From: Micrococcales bacterium 31B
Lineage (GTDB): Bacteria > Actinomycetota > Actinomycetes > Actinomycetales > Dermabacteraceae
DNA: 64,000 bases
Assembly (NCBI GenBank): GCA_022803075.1
Contig: JAFFTF010000003.1
Location: 218,492-282,491, forward strand
Reading direction: 5' to 3'
The notes beneath the pieces were generated by a model. The model saw nothing but the letters and a program-made list of their open reading frames with translations, made no database searches and was not told where the DNA came from. How positions within the stretch are numbered: the first letter of the stretch is position 1; each line of letters begins with the position of its first letter. This document shows positions 49,613 to 57,557 of this stretch, piece after piece. The translations under genes were made by a program, and so were the position numbers.

Positions 49613-51006
49613 ACTCGGTGCTGCGATACATCTCCAAAAACGTGCCCGCCGTGAGGGCCGCACGCCACGCCCTGCACCTCGCACGGGCACGGCTCGCCCA
49701 GCGCACCCTGCACGCACGTGAGATCAACGAGAAGCTCGTCGTGTTCCAGGCCTACAACGGTCGCTTCGCGTGCTCTCCGAGGGCCATCTACGATGCCATG
49801 AGGCGCGACCCGCGCTTCGCGGCGTACCGCTTTGTGTGGGTCGTCGACGACGAAGACGAGTACCCGTTCCTGACGTCACAGGAGCCCCGCACAACGCTCG
49901 TCACCTATCGCAGCCCTGCGTATTTCGAGGCGTTTGAATCTGCGAAGTTTTGGATCGTGAACAGCCTCGTCTCGACCCGCATCCTGAAGGCTCCGGGCCA
50001 GGTGATGCTCCAATGCTGGCATGGGACCCCGCTCAAGCGACTGCGCAATGACATTGTGTCCACAACGCAGGGCGCGATGAACTCGGTCAAGGATTACCGC
50101 CGCAAGAACATCCTGGATGTCAGCCGGTTCGACCACTTCATCTCGCCGTCCACATTTGCCTCACAGGCATTTAGCAGCGCCTTTGAACTCGGCGAACTCG
50201 GCAAAGCCGGTGTGATCCGAGAAATCGGGTATCCACGCAACGACGCCCTCGTGAACCACACCTCGGACGACGTACGGGCCGCCAGGCGCAAGTTGGGAAT
50301 CTCGCCCGAGCGACGCGTGCTCCTCTACACCCCAACCTGGCGCGACGATGCCCACAGCTCAACGTCGGGATACCTTCATCACAATCAACTCGATCTCGAT
50401 GCGCTCCGGGCTCGACTTGGCGACGACTATCTGGTGCTGTATCGAGCCCATTACATGATTACGAATTCGATCGAATTCGGCCGCCATGCAGGGTTCGTGA
50501 AAGACGTCAGTCACGTAGACGACATCAACGACCTTTACCTTGCGAGTGACGCCCTGATCACCGACTATTCGAGCACGATGTTTGACTTCGCCAACCTCGA
50601 ACGACCGATCTTCTTCTACATGTACGATCGCGAGTCATACGAAAATGACCTTCGCGGCTTCTATCTCGATCTCAACGAGTTACCGGGCAGCATCTTCACT
50701 GAGATGGCACCACTGTGCGATGCCCTCGCGGATCCTGCTGGGTACTTCGAAGAGTATCGTTTAGAATTCAAGCTGTTTTCACAGCGATTTAACCCGTGGG
50801 ACGATGGCAAGGCCGCGCAGCGCGCCTTGGACCTCCTCGTAGAACCCCGCCCGACCGTGGCGACCACGCTTCACCCCGCTGTGGGTGTCCGCAAGACCGA
50901 CCCCGCGCAGCGACGCAAGCACTCCACGCGTTCCGTGCAGCGCGACGACATAGCCTCCGCTAATGCGGCTTCTTTTGCCAGCGACTCGAAAGGATCCCCT
51001 GGGTGA
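49609..51006 (+). CDS. CDP-glycerol glycerophosphotransferase (TagF-like)
   Basis: The product has 465 residues. The family motifs are clearer here: Trp-His-Gly-Thr-Pro-Leu-Lys-Arg-Leu, Tyr-Thr-Pro-Thr-Trp-Arg-Asp-Asp, Tyr-Arg-Ala-His-Tyr, and Thr-Asp-Tyr-Ser-Ser-Thr-Met-Phe-Asp-Phe. It is expected to polymerise polyol phosphate units at the inner membrane face. The last 60 residues are a basic low-complexity tail. It overlaps both neighbours by 4 bp. Its donor would be made by the TagD-like enzyme encoded next. Confidence 0.88.
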   Translation: MNSVLRYISKNVPAVRAARHALHLARARLAQRTLHAREINEKLVVFQAYNGRFACSPRAIYDAMRRDPRFAAYRFVWVVDDEDEYPFLTSQEPRTTLVTYRSPAYFEAFESAKFWIVNSLVSTRILKAPGQVMLQCWHGTPLKRLRNDIVSTTQGAMNSVKDYRRKNILDVSRFDHFISPSTFASQAFSSAFELGELGKAGVIREIGYPRNDALVNHTSDDVRAARRKLGISPERRVLLYTPTWRDDAHSSTSGYLHHNQLDLDALRARLGDDYLVLYRAHYMITNSIEFGRHAGFVKDVSHVDDINDLYLASDALITDYSSTMFDFANLERPIFFYMYDRESYENDLRGFYLDLNELPGSIFTEMAPLCDALADPAGYFEEYRLEFKLFSQRFNPWDDGKAAQRALDLLVEPRPTVATTLHPAVGVRKTDPAQRRKHSTRSVQRDDIASANAASFASDSKGSPG

Positions 51007-51467
51007 GACCCTTCGACTACCGCAAATACCCCTTTGTTCCCCCGAAGCGCGCGAATCACGTGCGCGTCCTGACGTATGGAACCTTTGACACCCTGCACCA
51101 CGGGCATCTGAATCTACTACGGCAGGCTCGCGACATGGGCGATGAGCTGATCGTGGGCCTCTCCACTAACGAGTTCAACGCCATCAAAGGCAAGCGAACG
51201 TTTCAGACTTTTCAGGAGCGCGTGGAGTTGCTGAGCCTGCTCCGCCCCGTTGACTACATCATTCCTGAGACGAACTGGCGACAGAAGCCCGAGGACATAT
51301 TGACCCTGGAGGTCGACCTTGTGGTGATGGGTGAAGACTGGGAGCGCAGCCCGCACTTCGAAGACCTCGCGCGACACTTTGATGTGCGATTCTTGCCTCG
51401 GACTCCTGGCATCTCGAGCACGCAAATCAAGCAAATCATCCACAGTTCGGGTGCGCGCGGTGCGTGA
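51003..51467 (+). CDS. tagD: Glycerol-3-phosphate cytidylyltransferase
   Basis: The 154-residue product has the nucleotidyl-transferase motif Tyr-Gly-Thr-Phe-Asp-Thr-Leu-His-His-Gly-His-Leu and the C-terminal Arg-Thr-Pro-Gly-Ile-Ser-Ser-Thr-Gln-Ile-Lys, matching TagD. It makes CDP-glycerol from CTP and glycerol 3-phosphate. There are about 20 extra residues at the N-terminus. The GTG start overlaps the stop of the transferase gene (GTGA). Confidence 0.93.
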   Translation: MRPFDYRKYPFVPPKRANHVRVLTYGTFDTLHHGHLNLLRQARDMGDELIVGLSTNEFNAIKGKRTFQTFQERVELLSLLRPVDYIIPETNWRQKPEDILTLEVDLVVMGEDWERSPHFEDLARHFDVRFLPRTPGISSTQIKQIIHSSGARGA

Positions 51468-52260
51468 AATCTACCTGGAACACATCAACTACTCGCGGCA
51501 GATTTTTTCACTAGCTCGGGTTGACTTGGTGAAGCACTACCGCGGCTCCTTCTTTGGTGCGTTGTGGGCCTTTGTGCAGCCCAGCTTGCAGATCTTGGTG
51601 TTTTGGCTGATGATCCATGTCGGTCTACGAGCCTCGAATAGCGATAGTGGCGGCGCCTTCTTCGTGTGGCTGACCGTGGGCATGGTGCCGTGGTTCTTCA
51701 TGACCGACATGATCGGTCGCGCGATGGACAGCTTCAAGAACTACAAGTACCTCATTACCAAGGTGAAGTTCCCCATCTCGGTCATCCCGACTTTCGTGGG
51801 CGTTTCTAACCTCATTACACACGCGGGCCTGTTGGCTTTGACGCTCGTGATCTTGCTGCTCACGGGCACACCCCTGAGTTGGACACTTCTGCAGCTGCCG
51901 CTCTACACGGTTCTCATGTTCTGCTTCTTCCAGGCCTGGGCGCTCTTGACCGCTCCGCTCGCATTGCTCAGCAAGGACTTCTCGCTAGGAGTAAAATCTG
52001 TGACCCGGATGCTCATGTTTGTATCCGGCATCATGTACGACGTGGAGTCGATGACCTCGGGCTGGTTTAAGGAACTCATGAGTTTCAACCCGATCTACTT
52101 TTTCGTGCAGGGGTATCGCAACTCCCTACTTGAACATCGGTGGATCTGGGACACCCCGCCCCATCAGTTGCTCATCTTCGCCGTTGAATTGGCCCTGGTG
52201 GCAGGCGCCGCGGTGTTCATGTTGAAGCACACGAGAAAACACCTAGGAGACGTGGCGTGA
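51451..52260 (+). CDS. tagG: Teichoic acid-type ABC exporter permease
   Basis: The 269-residue product has six predicted membrane helices of the ABC-2 type. A conserved cytoplasmic start, Asp-Leu-Val-Lys-His-Tyr-Arg-Gly-Ser-Phe-Phe-Gly-Ala-Leu-Trp, is typical of TagG/Wzm exporters. It should flip the lipid-linked polymer to the outside. The start is a GTG at 51451 or 51460, either overlapping the end of tagD; I cannot decide between them. It overlaps the ATPase gene by 4 bp. Confidence 0.9.
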   Translation: MRAVREIYLEHINYSRQIFSLARVDLVKHYRGSFFGALWAFVQPSLQILVFWLMIHVGLRASNSDSGGAFFVWLTVGMVPWFFMTDMIGRAMDSFKNYKYLITKVKFPISVIPTFVGVSNLITHAGLLALTLVILLLTGTPLSWTLLQLPLYTVLMFCFFQAWALLTAPLALLSKDFSLGVKSVTRMLMFVSGIMYDVESMTSGWFKELMSFNPIYFFVQGYRNSLLEHRWIWDTPPHQLLIFAVELALVAGAAVFMLKHTRKHLGDVA

Positions 52261-54926
52261 GCAAGAAATCCCGCCGTAATCACCGAAAGCATGTCTCCAA
52301 GTCGTGGGACGAATTACACGACGAGATTCTGGAAGTTGCCCCCGATCACGAACCCAGCGTTGCGCCGGGTTCGATGTTTGCGCTGCCTCAAACCTCCGAC
52401 GACGACGTCGACGACGAACTACTGGCGAGGATCGGGTTTGCACCCCGAGGGGCGAGTGTTTTCCCCGGTTCCCTGCGAGACCACGAGGTGCCGTCTAGCG
52501 CCGCTCGCGAATTTGCTGAGGCACACCCCGAAGACTTGGCCAGGCAGTCCTGGCGGGTGGGGCCCTCTCTTAATTTGCGCGCGCCCATTCTCAACTTTCG
52601 CCCCTCGCTCGACGACCCCAACCACGCGTTTACAGAACCAGAGGCCGGCACCTTCGGTCTGGAGGTTAAGTGGCGAGCCGACTCGGCATCCCTCCTCCAC
52701 AATGCTGGAATCGACCGGCCCTGGCGTAAAGCCGACCCCAAGGCGCACGAAGGTGCTGCGACGTCGGCTCGTGCGGGTGCCGCTGCGGCGGCCAAAGATC
52801 CGAGCGGGACGCCTCGGGTGGTCGGTTCGGCAGCAGCGGCCGCCGTGGCCGGGGTCACAGAGGGAGTCGACTCGGCGACGGATGCCGACGCTGAATTCAG
52901 CGCTCAGCACATGATTGACTTCGATGCCCCCGTGAAGGAGTCAGAGTTCTTCGACACGGACCAACTCGAGCCTCTCCCAGAGTCATCCCGCGCGAGCACC
53001 GACGAGGTCGTCACGGCGCACGAGCGCACTGTGCAAGCCCTGGACCAAGAGCAAGAGGCGGCATCGAAGTCTTGGGACGCCCTCGTGCGCAGCATCACTC
53101 TCGAGTTAGCGGGAACCTCTGACGCGACCTTCGCGAGGGGCGCGGCGAGTCGCCACGTGGATTCGCAAGATTCCGGAACGGCGCCGCAGCGCATCATGTC
53201 TAACCTGCGCAACGTGTTCGCGAGCAAAGGAGAGGTGAACGACGCCGCCGCAGAGGCGCCTCAGACCGATGGCGCTGTCGAAGACGCGGTCGAGGTCGAA
53301 GACGCGGTCGAAGACGCGGTCGAGGTCGCGGTCGAGGACGCGGTCGAGGACGCGGTCGAGGACGCGGTCGAGGACGCGGTCGAGGACGAAGACGTCACGC
53401 TAAACGAGGGCGTTGCAAACACCGATTTCGAATCCGGTTCCAAAGCCGAAGATGAGACTCTTACGGCGCCCGGCGTTGCGGATCATGTGGAGCACACGGA
53501 GGCGGATGCGCAGGCTGGAGAGCCCTCGACGGACACGGCAGAACTGAATCTCGCGGCGTCTCTCGCGGTGGATGGTCCCACGGTCACGATGCCAGCATTT
53601 ACGGACGACATGCTGAACGCCTACGCGTTGCAGAAGACCTCCCCCACTCCACCGTTCGAGGATGCTCCCACAGTTGTCATGGCTCCGCTGACGGCGGATG
53701 TCCTCGAAGCGATGGATCGCGCGGCTACCGCGCAAACTGACGAGAGTGGCGTACTTGGCGCCTCCGATGGCCACGAGGCGCCGACTGGCTCCGATAACGA
53801 GGCCTCGCTCGACACGGGCGAGATCGCGGTAGTCGCGGAAGGCACCACCAGCGATGCACCTGAGGTGCAGGTCGACGACATAGGCCCGGACGAGGCCGAA
53901 GCAGAACCGGAGCCTGAGCCCGAGCCGGATGCCGAAACCGAAGCAGAACCTGAGCCCGAGCCCGAGCCGGAAGTCGAAAAAGAACCCGAGCCGGAAGCCG
54001 AACCTGAAGCGGAGCCCGCGACGGCCCTGAACGCCACGAACGAGTTCGACGCGATGATCCTCAGCGCCCTGGCCGCCATGCCCACCGCGCCAGCCGAGTC
54101 GGCCGCACTCGTCAAGCCAATCCCCGACGCCAAAACCTCCGATCACGCTGCCAGCGCGACCGTCGAGGCGTCCGAACCAGAACCCGAACCAGCACCCGCG
54201 AAACCCGACGTCTTGGTGCGCTTCACCGATGTCTCCAAGGATTACGTGCTGTTCAAGAACCACCGGCGTCGGCTTTTGGGCGTGCTGTTCGGCAAGGGCA
54301 AGAGCCACATGAAGAAGGCGAGCCGGCATCTTGACTTCGAAATTAAACGCGGGGAGTCGGTCGCAATCTTCGGTCGCAACGGTGCGGGCAAGTCCACCCT
54401 GCTGAAGATGGTCACGGGCGTCACCTACCCCACGACGGGCACGGTCGAGATTCACGGCAAGGTCGGCGCCCTGCTTGAGCTGACCACCGGGTTCGAGAAC
54501 GAATTCTCGGGCCGCGAGAACATCTACCTCAAGGCCGCGATCATGGGCTTGCAGCGTAAGGACGTGGCCGCCTACGAAGACGAGATCGTCGACTTCGCCG
54601 AACTCGAGGAGTACATCGACCAGCCGGTGTCGACCTATTCGAGCGGCATGCGCGCTCGGCTGGGTTTCGCCATTACGGCTTTGATCGAGCCCGAGATTCT
54701 CGTTGTGGACGAGGCCCTCAGCGTGGGCGACGCGAAATTCAACGCGAAGTGCCAGAAGAAACTCGACGAACTGCATGCCCGCGACGACCTCACCGTGCTT
54801 TTTGTCACTCACTCCGAGTCGACTGCTCGAAAGATCTGCGAGCGCGGAATCGTGCTCGAAAAGGGCGGCATGATCTTCGACGGCAGCGTGGACGACGCGA
54901 TCTCGGCCTATCGGGCGTCGCTCTAG
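52257..54926 (+). CDS. tagH: Exporter ATPase with giant acidic N-terminus
   Basis: The product has 889 residues, but only about 651-889 are the ABC ATPase: Walker A Gly-Arg-Asn-Gly-Ala-Gly-Lys-Ser-Thr at 706-714, signature Tyr-Ser-Ser-Gly-Met-Arg-Ala-Arg at 794, and Val-Val-Asp-Glu-Ala-Leu-Ser-Val-Gly-Asp, as in TagH/Wzt. The preceding 650 residues are mostly disordered and acidic. They have a basic first 12 residues, a repeated Ser-Lys-Ser-Trp-Asp (14-18 and 270-274), Val-Glu-Asp-Ala repeats (341-380), two copies of an Asp-x-Pro-Thr-Val-x-Met block (439, 469), and Glu-Pro repeats (545-585). It powers polymer export with the TagG-like permease. AGGAG precedes the GTG, and the frame is unbroken, so the fusion is real in this sequence. 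Confidence 0.9.
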   Translation: MSKKSRRNHRKHVSKSWDELHDEILEVAPDHEPSVAPGSMFALPQTSDDDVDDELLARIGFAPRGASVFPGSLRDHEVPSSAAREFAEAHPEDLARQSWRVGPSLNLRAPILNFRPSLDDPNHAFTEPEAGTFGLEVKWRADSASLLHNAGIDRPWRKADPKAHEGAATSARAGAAAAAKDPSGTPRVVGSAAAAAVAGVTEGVDSATDADAEFSAQHMIDFDAPVKESEFFDTDQLEPLPESSRASTDEVVTAHERTVQALDQEQEAASKSWDALVRSITLELAGTSDATFARGAASRHVDSQDSGTAPQRIMSNLRNVFASKGEVNDAAAEAPQTDGAVEDAVEVEDAVEDAVEVAVEDAVEDAVEDAVEDAVEDEDVTLNEGVANTDFESGSKAEDETLTAPGVADHVEHTEADAQAGEPSTDTAELNLAASLAVDGPTVTMPAFTDDMLNAYALQKTSPTPPFEDAPTVVMAPLTADVLEAMDRAATAQTDESGVLGASDGHEAPTGSDNEASLDTGEIAVVAEGTTSDAPEVQVDDIGPDEAEAEPEPEPEPDAETEAEPEPEPEPEVEKEPEPEAEPEAEPATALNATNEFDAMILSALAAMPTAPAESAALVKPIPDAKTSDHAASATVEASEPEPEPAPAKPDVLVRFTDVSKDYVLFKNHRRRLLGVLFGKGKSHMKKASRHLDFEIKRGESVAIFGRNGAGKSTLLKMVTGVTYPTTGTVEIHGKVGALLELTTGFENEFSGRENIYLKAAIMGLQRKDVAAYEDEIVDFAELEEYIDQPVSTYSSGMRARLGFAITALIEPEILVVDEALSVGDAKFNAKCQKKLDELHARDDLTVLFVTHSESTARKICERGIVLEKGGMIFDGSVDDAISAYRASL
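53277..53396. repeat. 12-bp tandem repeats coding Val-Glu-Asp-Ala
   Basis: Copies of GAGGACGCGGTC and close variants run for about 120 bp. They encode Val-Glu-Asp-Ala and Val-Glu-Val/Asp units at residues 341-380 of the exporter ATPase. The last four units are identical, which suggests recent slippage expansion. It sits in the disordered acidic region. Confidence 0.92.
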
Positions 54927-54975
54927 CGCGAGTTCGGTGTCTACATTCGCTGCAGCGCGCCCGTAGACTGATCGC

Positions 54976-56388
54976 GTGAATAGCGTGCCTCGTCCTCAAG
55001 ATGGCAATCTCAACCAGCCCGGCGCCGAGCCGCACCTGGGCCCCGCCTGGGCACGGCATGCCATCCTCTGGCACGTGTACCCCCTGGGTTTCGTGGACGC
55101 CGCGGCCACGGGGCACCACTACGAGCCCGGTTCGCGCATCCATCGGTTGTCCGCGTACCTCGATTACGTGGTCGAACTCGGCCTCAATGGGGTTTTGCTG
55201 GCGCCCATTTTCGCATCGGATTCGCACGGTTATGACACGCGAGACTATTTTTCGCTCGACCCGCGTCTGGGCAGCGATCAGGACTTCGCGTGGTTTGTGG
55301 ACGCCGCGAAGCAGCGCGGGCTGCGCATCATATTGGATGGCGTATTCAATCACGTGGGCAGGTCGTTCCCGCCGGCGCAGGCGGCCCTGGGTGATCCCAA
55401 GGTGGCTGCGGAGTGGTTCATTCCCGAGGGTGTCACGCAACGTGAGGCCGCGCCGGGGGTTCCGCCCGTGGAGATTCCGCAGTTTCGTGTGTTTGAGGGG
55501 CATGACTCGCTCGTCACGCTGAACCATGACAGCGAAACGGTCGTGAACTTCATTGTGCAGGTGATGGAGCACTGGCTCGGCCTGGGCGTTGACGGGTGGC
55601 GACTCGACGCCGCCTATGCGATCCCCCGGGAACCCCTGCGGCGCGCCGTCGAGCGGGTGCGGTTGAGGTTTCCCGAAGCGCTCTTTCTCGGCGAGGTGAT
55701 CCACGGCGATTACGCCGATTTCGTGCGGGAGACCGGCATAGACACGGTGACGCAGTACGAACTGTGGCATGCGATTCACCATTCGATCAACGATGAAAAC
55801 TTCTTCGAGCTGGAGTGGTCACTGCGCCGCCATAATGAATTTTTGCAGCACTTTGTGCCGCAGACTTTCATCGGAAACCACGACGTCACACGCATCGCCA
55901 CCACCCTCGAGGACCCTCGCCACCTCGAGCATGCCTATACCCTCCTGCTCACTCTCGGCGGGCTCCCCAGCATCTACTACGGCGATGAGCAGGTCTTCGA
56001 GGGCCTGAAAGAGAACCGCATCGGTGGAGACGACGCGATCAGGCCAGCGTTCCCTGCCGAGGAGGCTGGCGCGGCGTCCGCCCTGCCCCGCGCAGGCTGG
56101 GCCACCTACCGGCTGCACCAGAGACAAATCAGCGTGCGCCGCAACCACCCCTGGCTGTACGCAGCCCAGAGCGAGGTTGTACACCTCGCCAACCACGCCC
56201 TCGTGCTGAAGATAGTTGGCGGGGGTGAGTTCCTCTACGTCTGCCTCAACCTCAGTGATGAGGTGCTGGACGTGACGGTGCCGGGTGCCCGCGAGATCTT
56301 GTCCGGTCAGGGCGACCTGGTTGATTCCGGACGCGCGGGTGCCCGGGTTATCGCCCCGCCCCACGGCTGCCTCGTGGTAGCCCCGTAG
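54976..56388 (+). CDS. GH13 alpha-amylase family enzyme
   Basis: The 470-residue product has no signal peptide. The (beta/alpha)8 motifs are in order: Asp-Gly-Val-Phe-Asn-His, Gly-Trp-Arg-Leu-Asp-Ala (nucleophile Asp), Leu-Gly-Glu-Val-Ile-His (acid/base Glu), and Gly-Asn-His-Asp-Val-Thr (third acid). All three catalytic acids are present. A cytoplasmic glucosidase, isomaltase-type or related enzyme acting on alpha-glucans is likely, but the subfamily is not clear. A GTG start is used. It is 49 bp after the exporter gene and may be cotranscribed, though a role in the wall polymer is not evident. Confidence 0.88.
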   Translation: MNSVPRPQDGNLNQPGAEPHLGPAWARHAILWHVYPLGFVDAAATGHHYEPGSRIHRLSAYLDYVVELGLNGVLLAPIFASDSHGYDTRDYFSLDPRLGSDQDFAWFVDAAKQRGLRIILDGVFNHVGRSFPPAQAALGDPKVAAEWFIPEGVTQREAAPGVPPVEIPQFRVFEGHDSLVTLNHDSETVVNFIVQVMEHWLGLGVDGWRLDAAYAIPREPLRRAVERVRLRFPEALFLGEVIHGDYADFVRETGIDTVTQYELWHAIHHSINDENFFELEWSLRRHNEFLQHFVPQTFIGNHDVTRIATTLEDPRHLEHAYTLLLTLGGLPSIYYGDEQVFEGLKENRIGGDDAIRPAFPAEEAGAASALPRAGWATYRLHQRQISVRRNHPWLYAAQSEVVHLANHALVLKIVGGGEFLYVCLNLSDEVLDVTVPGAREILSGQGDLVDSGRAGARVIAPPHGCLVVAP

Positions 56389-56610
56389 ACGCGATTTGCC
56401 GCCAAACCGCGAGCCAAGGTGGTCTCGCGGCGTACAGGCTTTCTTAAACTAAGCCCCAGTTCGCAGGGCAAAGCAGCCCCTCACCACCCGTTTGCGAACG
56501 TTTGCGCTGCTCAGCGTTCACAGACAGATCACTTCTCGGTATCCCACGAGTCCCAGATTCCGCGCCCATAGTTGAACCATCAACACACGTCTCGTCGGGC
56601 AAGGAATCAC

Positions 56611-56913
56611 ATGTCTACCTCTCAGTCACACAACGATCGCGAGCGCAGCGCGCGCCGGATCCAGCGATACACGACGCACACCGCGCTGGCCGCCCTAGGC
56701 TTGTCCGTCGCGATGGGGACGGGCCTCGGGGTCTCGACCTTGGCCGCTTCGACCTCCACCACCGACTCAACCGCCGGGTCTTCCTCGGGAACCACCACGG
56801 GAACGGCTACCGGAACGCCAGCGGACCAGTCCGTGTTTTCGACCGGGTCGTCAGCCCCGAGCGCGGCCCCTTCGACCGGCACCTCGGGTTCGACGACGTC
56901 GGCGGCTTCGTAG
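56611..56913 (+). CDS. Membrane-anchored Ser/Thr-rich small protein
   Basis: The product has 100 residues. A basic N-terminus (Arg-Arg-Ile-Gln-Arg) precedes one hydrophobic helix at about 25-48, then a tail made almost only of Ser, Thr, Gly and Ala. AAGGAATCAC precedes the ATG. The N-terminal half lines up with that of the next gene: Arg-Ile-x-Arg-x-Thr-Thr, then Leu-Gly, Ala-Met/Ile-Gly and Leu-Gly at the same spacing, so the two are paralogues. It opens a flavin/haem/iron-sulfur cluster, but no FMN attachment motif (Asp-x-x-Thr/Ser-Gly-Ala-Thr/Ser) is visible. Function is unknown. Confidence 0.7.
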   Translation: MSTSQSHNDRERSARRIQRYTTHTALAALGLSVAMGTGLGVSTLAASTSTTDSTAGSSSGTTTGTATGTPADQSVFSTGSSAPSAAPSTGTSGSTTSAAS

Positions 56914-56977
56914 CCGCTGGTTCGCGAACCGCCGGGCGCTCGCAATTTTTTACTTCTTCGCAGCACAAGGACAGCAC

Positions 56978-57487
56978 ATGGACATTCGCACGACACACAA
57001 GAGCCGCATCCGCCGCGTGACCACCGCTGTGGGGGCGTGGACCCTCGGGATCGCCGCCGCCATCGGCGCCACCTTGGGCTTCGTCACCTGGCAGGACGCG
57101 CAAGACAGCAATGTGGCGACGGGCGTCTCGGGTACGACCCCGACGGGCACCGGTTCGGAGTTCTCGGTGCAGTCGGCCTCTCCGCAGCCTGCACCCCAGG
57201 GCATCCAGCAGGGTACTGACCCCGACACCGGTGACGCGTCGGGCCAGGTGCTTGACGGTGCCGCGCCGGACACACAAGTGGCACCCCAGACGCAAACCCT
57301 GCCCGACACGCAAACGCTGCCAGACAGGCAAACTCTGCCCGAGACCCAAACCCTACCCGACACGCAAACTCTGCCCGAGACCCAAACCCTACCCGACACG
57401 CAAACGCTGCCAGACACGGGCACGAGCCAGACCCCGGGCGGCCGCATGGCCCGCCCCGAGGGCATGACGCGATCGGGTGGCTCGTAG
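56978..57487 (+). CDS. Membrane-anchored protein with TQTLP repeats
   Basis: The product has 169 residues. A basic start and one membrane helix (about 16-38) are followed by a Thr/Ser/Gln-rich part, then seven units of (Thr/Arg)-Gln-Thr-Leu-Pro-(Asp/Glu) and a Met/Arg/Gly tail. The last unit reads Leu-Pro-Asp-Thr-Gly, like a sortase signal, but no membrane helix follows, so sorting is unlikely. It is a paralogue of the gene before it. The repeat region is probably an extended extracellular stalk. Its place just before apbE suggests it takes part in the same electron-transfer system. Confidence 0.75.
   Translation: MDIRTTHKSRIRRVTTAVGAWTLGIAAAIGATLGFVTWQDAQDSNVATGVSGTTPTGTGSEFSVQSASPQPAPQGIQQGTDPDTGDASGQVLDGAAPDTQVAPQTQTLPDTQTLPDRQTLPETQTLPDTQTLPETQTLPDTQTLPDTGTSQTPGGRMARPEGMTRSGGS
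57290..57415. repeat. 18-bp tandem repeats coding TQTLPD/E
   Basis: Seven 18-bp units (type ACGCAAACSCTGCCCGAC) encode Thr-Gln-Thr-Leu-Pro-Asp/Glu. A 36-bp pair of units is itself duplicated almost exactly, showing stepwise expansion. All units keep the reading frame. Confidence 0.92.
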
Positions 57488-57557
57488 GCCGACCCGCTAC
57501 GACGCCCCCACCTCAGTTTGTCTACCGCCATCCAGCCACTTGCAGTCACGGAACATC

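Noticed and set aside
53400..54812. 470-codon minus-strand open frame opposite the exporter gene
   Set aside because: The plus frame carries all ABC ATPase motifs; the Gly/Phe-rich minus product is the complement of Glu/Pro codons.
57400..57487. Sortase-anchored surface protein
   Set aside because: LPDTG is present once, but there is no hydrophobic segment or suitable tail after it.
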